Shown here: piece by piece, positions 61,301-64,000 of the stretch
Numbering within the stretch: position 1 is the stretch's first letter
How the letters are laid out: each line of letters begins with the position of its first letter
Source: Mytilus trossulus
Lineage: Eukaryota > Mollusca > Bivalvia > Mytilida > Mytilidae
Assembly: GCF_036588685.1 (NCBI RefSeq)
Contig: NC_086373.1
Coordinates: 3,410,001-3,474,000 of the forward strand
Direction of reading: 5' to 3'
DNA length: 64,000 nt
Position numbers and translations under genes: made by a program
The notes under the pieces: model-generated
What the model saw: the letters and a program-made list of their open reading frames with translations, nothing else
Databases searched by the model: none
What the model was told of the DNA's origin: nothing

Positions 61301-62620
61301 AAATCTTAGTTAACTTTTACAAAAATCTTCTTTTCTGAAACTACTAGGCCAAATTAAACCAAACTTAGCCACAATCATCATTGATGTATCTTGGTTTTTT
61401 TTTATCCCGGCCAATAAACCAAGATGGCCGCCATGGCTAAAAATAGAAAATAGGGGTAAAATGCAGTTTTTGGCTTATAACTCAAAAACCAAAGCATTTA
61501 GAGCAAATCTGACAAGGGTATAATTGTTTATCTGGTCAAGATCTATCTGCCCTAAAATTTTTAGATGAATCAGACAACCCATTGTTGGGTTGCTGCCCCT
61601 AAATTGGTAATTTTAAGGAAATTTTACTGTTTTTGGTTATTATCTTGAGTATTATTATAGATGGAGATAAAGTGTACACAGCAAAAATGTACAGCAATTT
61701 AAGACTTAAAAATAAGTCAAAATGACCAAAATGGTCAATTGACCCGCTAAGAAGTTATTGTTCTATATAACCAATTTTTAACAATTTTCTTAAAATTTGT
61801 ATATTTTTACTAACATTTTCCACTGAAACACGGACAAGTTCATTATAGATAGAGATAATTGTAAGCAGCAAGAATATTCAATAAGTAAGATGTACAAACA
61901 CATCACAATCACCTAAACACAATTTTGTCATGAACTGTCTGCTTCCTTTGTTTAATTCACATATAACAAGGTGAGCGACACAGGCTCTTTAGAGCCTCTA
62001 GTTTATATGATCTATAAAATGAAGAAAGGTGTTCTTGTCCCGTTTTGAATATTACGAACATGATTTGGTATGGCCGATGGTGCATGAATACTCTGACGAA
62101 GCATGCTTTCTCGTTCAATTAACCTCAGTTTGTGTGTTGGTTTTTTCTTCCTACTCGGTTTACGAGATTTTAACATATGTAAACTAATATTGTCTTAGTT
62201 TACACATAGGATAAAAAAAAAAATGCCATTCTTTACCTTTTTAAACCTTGTGTTCAAACTATTTAAAAAAAAACAATAAGACATTAAACCAAAAAAGGAG
62301 AGTGATCTGGAAATTAAAGCAAATTAATTACAGACGGACGTTTCAAAAAGAGGGAAAAAAGTCATCTTCACGGAATATCACTTTTACATTTTGTTCATCT
62401 TTTTTTTTTGCATTATATTATATATCAGGTGATGGAAGAATTGGTCCAAATATGTGATGACCATTATAAAAGTCATACACAGATCATTCTATACATGGTT
62501 TTCGATCTTGCAACCAATTTCTTACAACTGATTTCAAAGTTACCAGAGCTTGCCAGTAGAACCTTGTACACATTAGTAAAAAGATGTTGGGTGATTTGTG
62601 CTAGGTGCCATTATATACTG
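30793..62620 (+). CDS. HEPN-domain (DZIP3-like) multi-module protein, 9 exons (3' partial)
   Basis: Exons: 30793-31366, 32112-32216, 42929-43030, 46212-46502, 48670-48867, 53209-53432, 55073-55115, 60042-60139 and 62429-62620. They total 1827 bases, 609 codons with no stop, every junction GT-AG and in phase. Residues 1-165 form a DZIP3-type HEPN domain: PTKNWG, DIGDDVERI and the Rx4H motif R118-N-H-F-A-H123. Exons 4 and 5 encode two alpha/beta-looking modules that start alike (SRLKLTIEG..., SSLVLNLEM...). Exons 6-9 are helical (LADQQLVRGNHQFAKSTIAE, MEELVQICDDHY) and could be TPR-like. Exons 1-5 all end in phase 1. HEPN proteins with Rx4-6H are often RNases; DZIP3 is an RNA-binding E3 ligase, but no RING is seen here. 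Function is unknown; an immune role is a guess. The 3' end is outside the window, and the joining of all nine exons is inferred. Confidence 0.7.
31544..31668 (+). repeat. Solo Penelope-like 3' tail
   Basis: Only about 125 bases of the element's 3' end (TGTACTATTGTTTGTCAG, GAGTTTGACTGTCCCTTTG, CTTTCGTCCCTCTTTTAT), in intron 1 of the HEPN gene. A strongly 5'-truncated insertion. Confidence 0.7.
32112..32216 (+). CDS. HEPN gene exon 2, small phase 1-1 exon
   Basis: Bounded by CTTTTTACAG and AAAATG/gtaggt. Thirty-five codons reading NITHNKSLIRQIQFKQPDS and TRIFDIIKYDNDDENG. The frame is open only in the phase given by exon 1. No known motif. Confidence 0.65.
33551..34075 (-). pseudogene. Penelope-like reverse transcriptase, 5'-truncated copy
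   Basis: The minus strand encodes NEGRLKTKLYDKRDDFSFS, IPAAPTYGVYISHLIRYSR and ACISYHDFLDRG, then the 3' untranslated part to the tail (reverse complement of GGTATCTTTCGTCCCTC at 33567-33583). It is about 525 bases and lacks the active site. Confidence 0.8.
34381..34790. mobile_element. TIR element with ATGGGGAC.AAGTC ends
   Basis: The left end ATGGGGACGAAGTCTG faces the right end GGGGACTTTGTCCCCAT, whose reverse complement is ATGGGGACAAAGTCCCC. The interior is AT-rich without coding motifs. Confidence 0.45.
34791..35745. other. Intron sequence, nothing recognised
   Basis: AT-rich, with no splice-bounded open frame and no repeat family that I know. Confidence 0.4.
35746..36880 (-). pseudogene. 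Reverse transcriptase remnant, second lineage (copy 1)
   Basis: Read on the minus strand from about 36860: DHCPFLDLDIYITNGKLNTK, LSFPIVNYPFLDGDVPLSP, YGVYISQLVRFAR and LLHQGFRYHKLVKTFTKFYH, then decayed frames and a long 3' part with the TAACGGGAAGGATTG phrase. It is related to, but distinct from, the 40 kb element. Multiple stops. Confidence 0.7.
36974..37178. repeat. Inverted repeat with TTTGAGTCACTT.TTGAGGTAG arms
   Basis: The left arm at about 36980-37016 (GAGTCACTTCTTGAGGTAGA) pairs with the right arm at about 37135-37174 (TCTACCTCAAAAAGTGACTC). Downstream to about 37330 there is a degenerate array of AACTCGAA-like words. Confidence 0.7.
37424..37577 (+). repeat. Degenerate 21-bp period array, part 1
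   Basis: Successive 21-base units such as CCATATCAAGGAATGACAAGA (split here as CCATATCAAGG and AATGACAAGA) and CCACATCATG/TGATGAAACAA. About seven units, one of them interrupted. Same unit as the larger array at 42528. Confidence 0.7.
37578..38201. mobile_element. MITE with GGGCATACGATACAGTT ends
   Basis: The left end AAGGGCATACGATACAGTT is matched by the right end AACTGTATCGTATGCCCCT. It is about 624 bases, AT-rich and non-coding. The 21-bp period motif resumes right after it (ACACATCAAGTAAAG), so it appears to have landed in that array. Confidence 0.7.
38202..39060. other. Intron sequence with poly-A and ACATGTA-rich stretch
   Basis: An A-run at about 38354-38374 and a run of TGTACAT words at about 38720-38800. 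No gene seen. Confidence 0.4.
39135..39477 (-). CDS. Orphan exon with Cys/His motif, minus strand
   Basis: The minus strand stays open for about 114 codons and ends at a good donor, GGATCAG/gtatga. It encodes FRSGIFKLDKLSLNLN, then ICESHRAELGLNWRRGKVQC, CTYPDHN and LKTRQILPIGSG. The C-x2-H and C-x4-H spacing suggests a small zinc-binding domain; I have seen similar sequence in bivalve proteins but cannot name the family. The acceptor is unclear: the frame closes at TGA 39520-39522 and the only AG candidate lies near 39478. It is antisense to the HEPN gene and inside its second intron. No partner exons were found. Confidence 0.4.
40085..42246 (+). pseudogene. Penelope-like retroelement, near full-length but broken
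   Basis: Frames at 40085-40864, 40737-40952, 41021-41416 and 41398-42009 together cover one reverse transcriptase. Visible blocks: CTCASSQFIY, HVITGDLNIVNNTSLRNVLS, GPKYREP, ADKALNNIVFV, the FDFSTLYTSIP block (motif A region), the active site FRYIDDALSLNN, and the C-terminal YGVYISQLIRYSRACISYHD. Breaks: a stop just after 40860, at least two frame changes between 40860 and 41020, and a stop plus frame change near 41360-41420. No GIY-YIG domain follows; after 42009 comes a 3' untranslated part and the tail GGTATCTTTCGTCCCTC to 42246. The GDL/LR/GPKYR region suggests the Penelope-like class. It is inserted in intron 2 of the HEPN gene in sense orientation. Confidence 0.75.
42528..42790 (+). repeat. 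Degenerate 21-bp period array, part 2
   Basis: About twelve units of exactly 21 bases, for example AACCATATTG/AGTAATAACAA and AACCACATCT/AGTGATGACAA. Sequence drifts but the period holds. It ends about 140 bases before exon 3 of the HEPN gene. Confidence 0.8.
42929..43030 (+). CDS. HEPN gene exon 3, small phase 1-1 exon
   Basis: Bounded by TTTTTTTTCCAAACAG and GAGG/gtaaga. Thirty-four codons, ELVIRENRKEVAIFIGK and SVEEAMKKLKELKDLEG, highly charged and probably helical. It lies about 10.7 kb downstream of exon 2, after the Penelope-like insertion and a 21-bp period array. Confidence 0.65.
43031..44110. other. Intron 3, nothing recognised
   Basis: Short AT-driven open frames only (for example 43326-43544); none has splice-bounded coding character. 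Confidence 0.4.
44115..44290 (-). repeat. Retroelement 3' tail fragment
   Basis: Plus-strand text GGTCTTCAATGTAGCGAGAC, GCGTCCTTCAGCTGGCCCC and ATACTAGTTCAGTGA. The same block occurs at 35845-35890 (shorter) and 56200-56310. Confidence 0.6.
44340..44590 (-). repeat. ACGCGCGTTTCGTC repeat, minus-strand copy
   Basis: Plus-strand text CTCAGGAATAGATTACATTA, AGCGTCACTGATGAGTC and GTAGACGAAACCCGCGTCTG, the reverse of the 18923 unit. Confidence 0.6.
44741..44905 (+). mobile_element. tRNA-derived SINE, copy 1
   Basis: An A-box-like GTGGTTTAGCGCACTGG and a B-box-like GAGTTTGAATCC (about 44806-44817) mark an RNA polymerase III promoter of tRNA type. The tail runs AAATTTACAGATCTCACATT, then TTTAGACGAGTTGTATATAT. 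It is not a functional tRNA gene: the cloverleaf does not close. Confidence 0.75.
45130..45200 (-). repeat. Fragment of the GTTCGTCC-headed repeat
   Basis: GACGGACGGACGGACAGAGA followed by CTATGCCCC, the same head-to-edge arrangement as 55545-55615 but short. Confidence 0.4.
45260..45480 (-). pseudogene. Penelope-like 3' region, decayed
   Basis: Plus-strand CTGCTCAACGTGTGGCACCC and AGGTGTTATGGTTACGAC parallel 18075-18230. It covers the end of the reverse transcriptase and the 3' untranslated part only, heavily mutated. Confidence 0.55.
45525..45705 (+). repeat. Second copy of SINE tail plus flank
   Basis: Matches about 44835-45018 with few changes, including the non-SINE flank (TTTACAGTTAC, AATTGGCTAACT, CTAGTCCTGGTTACTTT). 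The SINE head is missing. Confidence 0.7.
46080..46180 (+). repeat. Fragment of the 24357 family
   Basis: AAAACCATTCAAACAGGAAA and CAAACGAGAAATACTTATGA match the middle of the 24357-24725 copy. It ends about 30 bases before HEPN gene exon 4, so the acceptor region of that exon adjoins repeat-derived sequence. Confidence 0.6.
46212..46502 (+). CDS. HEPN gene exon 4, alpha/beta module 1
   Basis: Bounded by ATTATTTTTTTAG and GATGAAG/gtaatg; 97 codons, phase 1-1. It reads SSSSRLKLTIEGVVDSDEQL, LENMIDELNAES, VEKNCIVLTVEIKS and KMIIVITIDEG. Alternating hydrophobic strands with a central helix suggest a ferredoxin-like module; similar modules follow HEPN domains in other mollusc proteins as far as I recall. 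Confidence 0.8.
46503..47500. other. Intron 4, first part, nothing recognised
   Basis: No open frame of coding character. AT-rich. Confidence 0.4.
47510..48430. repeat. Composite of old retroelement 3' ends
   Basis: 47520-47720 reads CGGATCCAACGTAGGGGTCC and GACCCTACCGGAGAACC like a retroelement 3' end. 47890-48240 contains AAAGGCAACAGTAGTATATC and TTGAACCTGGTCGTGTGGCA, a block repeated at 56370-56760 and, shortened, at 53918-54070. 48260-48420 is a decayed ACGCGCGTTTCGTC repeat (GCCTGACGTATTGTACACAC, CCAAAACGTTGCG). Confidence 0.5.
48467..48634 (+). repeat. Intron block duplicated at 52207-52377 (copy 1)
   Basis: Shared phrases with the second copy: AAATGTTGTTTGTGCTGTAT, ATTTGTTTTACATGCACACG and TTATCCAACACAAT. 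It lies directly before HEPN gene exon 5. Confidence 0.7.
48670..48867 (+). CDS. HEPN gene exon 5, alpha/beta module 2
   Basis: Bounded by TTACACTTTCAG and AACTTTG/gtaaat; 66 codons, phase 1-1. It reads SKSSLVLNLEMDSDDLRDGK and NQQLTTFVQNLLRKSNG. The strand-helix opening parallels exon 4, so the two look like diverged duplicates; this one lacks the later strands. Confidence 0.75.
49011..50344 (+). mobile_element. Helitron/Helentron-like element, copy 3 (old)
   Basis: The left end is decayed (TTATCTCGCATGGACCAAAG), followed by a CGTCGTCCGTCG-rich head, three tandem body units, and the right end TAGAGTCTCTAG. It is more mutated than copies 1 and 2. It lies in intron 5 of the HEPN gene. Confidence 0.6.
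50545..50627 (+). CDS. Possible alternative terminal exon of the HEPN gene
   Basis: After CTATTTTTCAG, the phase required by exon 5 gives (A)LDAHFDKNIYSVMIAAKYS and QIQSLLK then TGA, 28 codons including the stop. The phase fit and pyrimidine tract are good. If used, it would make a short isoform ending before the helical exons. It could be chance. Confidence 0.3.
50630..52200. other. Intron 5, middle part, nothing recognised
   Basis: AT-rich with a T-run at 51386-51404. No repeat family or exon could be supported. Confidence 0.4.
52207..52377 (+). repeat. Intron block duplicated from 48467-48634 (copy 2)
   Basis: AAATGTTGTTCGTGCTGTAT, TTTGTTTTACATGCACACGT and TTATCCAACGCAAT match copy 1 in order and spacing. 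No counterpart of exon 5 follows it. Confidence 0.7.
52535..52730 (+). mobile_element. tRNA-derived SINE, copy 2
   Basis: AGCCCAGTTGGTCGTGTGTT at the head, B box GGTTCGAATCCC (52613-52624), then AAGCAAATTTACAGATCTAA and GATGTTTAGACGAG with a TA-rich tail. Better preserved than the 44741 copy at the B box. Confidence 0.8.
52948..53145. repeat. Foldback element before HEPN gene exon 6
   Basis: The left arm ATCGGATGCATGACAAAAAA (52948-52979 in full) pairs with the right arm TTTTTTGTCATGCATCCGAT (ending 53145). About 198 bases long, ending some 60 bases before the exon 6 acceptor. Confidence 0.75.
53209..53432 (+). CDS. HEPN gene exon 6, start of helical region
   Basis: Bounded by TTTTTTGTTGAAG and ATGAAG/gtatgc. 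It enters in phase 1 and leaves in phase 0. It reads EEADREGLLELADQQLVRGN, HQFAKSTIAEVLVMLDKEFN and HNKSIGKHYKMCSRLLMK. The amphipathic helix pairs resemble TPR-type repeats but with no clear consensus. Confidence 0.75.
53918..54345 (+). repeat. Two interspersed repeat fragments
   Basis: 53918-54070 is the AAGGCAACAGTTGTATACCG family. 54118-54345 is the 24357 family (GAAGATGTGGTATGAGTGCC, ACAGCAAGCTATAAATGGCC). Both lie in intron 6. Confidence 0.65.
54346..55065. other. Intron 6, end, nothing recognised
   Basis: AT-rich intron, with a poor-complexity T/A tract near 54820. Confidence 0.4.
55073..55115 (+). CDS. HEPN gene exon 7, microexon
   Basis: Forty-three bases between TTATTTCAG and ACAG/gtgtgg, reading IPGGVFEAVRSYHT. 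Phase 0 in, phase 1 out, which matches both neighbours. Small, so the call rests on splice sites and phase. Confidence 0.55.
55180..55636 (-). repeat. Interspersed repeat with GTTCGTCC-rich head (copy 2)
   Basis: Reverse-strand relative of 3412-3740. On the plus strand it reads AATGTGTCC..GATGCCCC at the left and a (GAAC/GGAC)n tract at about 55545-55586, followed by CATAATGCCCC. The body holds an internal duplication: the block ending ACCGTGAAATT...AGTCTAATTTGG occurs near 55240 and again near 55410. Confidence 0.6.
55750..55855 (-). repeat. ACGCGCGTTTCGTC repeat, shortened minus-strand copy
   Basis: Plus-strand ATATTTTGATATGAGCGTCA, GTCTGGCGTACTAAATTATA and CCTTTGATAACTAT. The central CGCGCGTTTCGTC core is deleted. 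Confidence 0.6.
56130..58175 (-). pseudogene. Reverse transcriptase remnant, second lineage (copy 2), composite
   Basis: The minus strand from about 58170 encodes the GFRYHKLVKTFDKFYH block with decay, then a 3' part (57405-57830) close to 35930-36350 (GGACAGGCGCAAAATTGCGG, CCGTTAGGGGGTTTAG). Further 3' come a tandem duplication (56936-57140 and 57168-57375), the AAAGGCAACAGTAGTATACC block (56370 on) and the GGTCTTCAATGTAGCGAG tail (56225 on). Intron 7 of the HEPN gene. Confidence 0.6.
58960..59305. repeat. Nested palindrome (foldback)
   Basis: Outer arms TTCACGAAATAATCAATGCA (about 58985-59006) and CAATGAATTATTTCGTAAAC (about 59280-59299). Inner arms GTGATATTCG..AATTTTATCC (about 59182-59202) and GGATAAAATT..ATATCAC (about 59218-59238). 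Imperfect but ordered. Confidence 0.6.
60042..60139 (+). CDS. HEPN gene exon 8
   Basis: Bounded by TTTCATTATTTAG and CTTAAG/gtttgt. Thirty-three codons, LVCCGYPDMSEFEKISKHMW and KTIQDEEIYNLK, helical. Phase 1 in, phase 0 out. Confidence 0.7.
60248..60499 (-). CDS. Candidate terminal exon of an unknown gene, minus strand
   Basis: The minus strand is open for 83 codons from an acceptor CATTACATTAG to TGA (60250-60248). It reads CRTLSSDGASSFDGHAYKLS, MFSVLYVLSNHTVQIHGLKK, GTPKEQLKFWNANTPVLPSV and YNFVFENVIITKRIHRQI. The composition looks like protein (balanced residues, few AT-driven Lys/Asn/Phe runs). I do not recognise the family. It lies antisense in intron 8 of the HEPN gene; no other exons were found. 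It could be a retrocopy or gene fragment. Confidence 0.35.
   Translation of the reverse strand, partial: CRTLSSDGASSFDGHAYKLSMFSVLYVLSNHTVQIHGLKKGTPKEQLKFWNANTPVLPSVYNFVFENVIITKRIHRQIIRTSA
61039..62001 (+). mobile_element. Helitron/Helentron-like element, copy 4 (5' truncated)
   Basis: Starts inside the body at AGGTCAAGATCTATCTGCCC with no left end, holds two body units (GTTGGGTTGCTGCCCCTAA in each) and has an intact right end AGGCTCTTTAGAGCCTCTAG. Well preserved, so probably younger than copy 3. Confidence 0.65.
62429..62620 (+). CDS. HEPN gene exon 9 (last visible)
   Basis: Bounded by TTATATATCAG and ATACTG/gtatgt; 64 codons, phase 0-0. It reads VMEELVQICDDHYKSHTQII, FDLATNFLQLISKLPELASR and TLVKRCWVICARCHYIL. 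No stop, so the protein continues past 64000. Confidence 0.75.
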
Positions 62621-64000
62621 GTATGTATGAAATTGAACGCAACTCGTAAATTGAAAAGGGTGATAAATCGCAGTTGAACTACACTATTTTTAACTAGATG
62701 ACGCTTTTTCTAGAATTGTAATAAAATGACAGAAATACTAGCTAGAGGCACTCTTTTATATAATTAATGCCAATGTTACATTTTAAAGAAATTTGACAAA
62801 CATAATCAGGAAGTCTTCTATGTTTACTTTAAACAATGCATATTAGCAAGTGAAAGTGATTTTGAAAATTGTTAATTAAACATCGCAAACAAACCAAAAC
62901 AAAGTACAAACTAGAAAATAAGAACACAGAAAAAAAGTTGTTATACCTTATTGAAGAACAAAGCATGCATATTTTCTACATAAGTAAGTGTACAAAGTCA
63001 AGAACATAACATAAGTTCTCCATTCTTGAAAGTTGAGTAAGATTTTAATTTTGCCATTTGATAAGAAAACAAAAACACTTTCCGTTTTGAATTTTGCTAT
63101 TTACATTAGTCTTTTTTTATGTAGTGATGCATTTATAATTGATATGAATAAACTAGTATAACAATATAGACAGGTAGCACGAAAGTCAGTTGACTGTCCC
63201 TTTGGTATCTTTGGTCCCTCTTTTATACAATTATGTAAAATAAAATTGAAAATGAAAATAGGGAAGGTGTCAAAAAGAAAAATACCCGAACAAGAGTATT
63301 TTAAGTATACCAATTGATCTTCAACACAACGTGAAAATTTCACACATGCAAGCGGACTTCAGCCAGCTCTAACAAAACTATTTGCCGAATTCCAAATAAC
63401 GTGAATGTAAATAGCTGCTTTGCAGTATTAGCAATAAAGTGGTCTTCCGTTTTTCCTTTATATCGATACACATTGACTTACCATTTTTGGCTTTGCATAT
63501 TGATAAAGAAAGTACACTAACCTACGTTTATTTTGTTTCACGTCATTTGGTGAATAGGGGGTAATTAACCCGTTGTCAAGTGTGCCGTTTCTTCTGATTT
63601 TTGTAATGGCAAACATATTAATTAATGACGAAGCACTGATACCCAAATCAATATTTTGAACATCAGACGATTTTTTTTTACTACAAAACACTAGTGACGC
63701 TCTATAAAAAGTTTAAATGACAAAAAAAGTACAAAGATGACGAGTATTACGGACCCTTATTGCAAAAGGTTTTGCTAAGACTTTGTATTCCATTAATAGA
63801 AAATTCCTAAAAAATTCACTTATGTCTCTCATACAATTCATTCAGTCTACTTTTAATAAATAATTCGCATTCTATATGTTTATGGTATAGAAATGACGTA
63901 AAATATCATAGCAGCTTCGATGAATAAAATCTAATAAACAATTGAAGCAAATGAAGTAAATAACACGATATTCAGGATGAATGCAATTCTGTTTGACATA
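62621..64000. other. Intron 9 of the HEPN gene with retroelement tails
   Basis: 63187-63225 is a solo Penelope-like tail (TTGACTGTCCCTTTGGTATC) and 63240-63385 is a decayed reverse of the 12540 tail (AATAGGGAAGGTGTCAAAAA). No further exon of the HEPN gene could be supported before 64000. Confidence 0.45.

Overview
The window looks like nuclear DNA of a marine bivalve, most likely a mussel (Mytilus or a close relative). The signs are AT-rich sequence, GT-AG introns of several hundred bases to about 10 kb, small exons of 43-665 bases, and dense interspersed repeats that I know as common in mussel DNA. These include tRNA-derived SINE copies, Penelope-like reverse transcriptase fragments and MITEs. 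The organism call is recognition from memory, not a database match.

Layout. 1-8829 (+) holds the last eight exons I can see of a HELZ2-like helicase gene. They join in phase to 559 codons plus a stop and carry a full superfamily 1 helicase core. Earlier exons lie before the window. 8830-30790 has no gene I can support. It is a repeat field with a Helitron-like element, a 5'-inverted RTE-type LINE with a target-site duplication, a chimeric reverse transcriptase remnant, and a three-level nested insertion at about 25.7-28.9 kb. 30793 to past 62620 (+) is one large gene whose first exon encodes a DZIP3-type HEPN domain with the Rx4H motif. Eight more exons join in phase to 609 codons without a stop, and the gene leaves the window at its 3' end. 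Its introns hold a broken Penelope-like element (40.1-42.2 kb), older reverse transcriptase remnants on the minus strand, two more Helitron-like copies, two SINE copies, 21-bp period arrays, foldback elements, and two small minus-strand exon candidates.

Biology. Vertebrate HELZ2 is an interferon-induced helicase/nuclease. HEPN domains with an Rx4-6H motif are often RNases in defence systems. A HELZ2-like gene next to a HEPN multi-module gene on the same strand is therefore a plausible innate-immunity neighbourhood. That link is inference; the sequence shows only the domains and their order.

Limits. Exon ends were set by eye from reading-frame continuity and GT/AG sites. Transcription starts, polyadenylation sites and alternative exons are not resolved. 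Repeat family names marked 'like' come from motif recognition.
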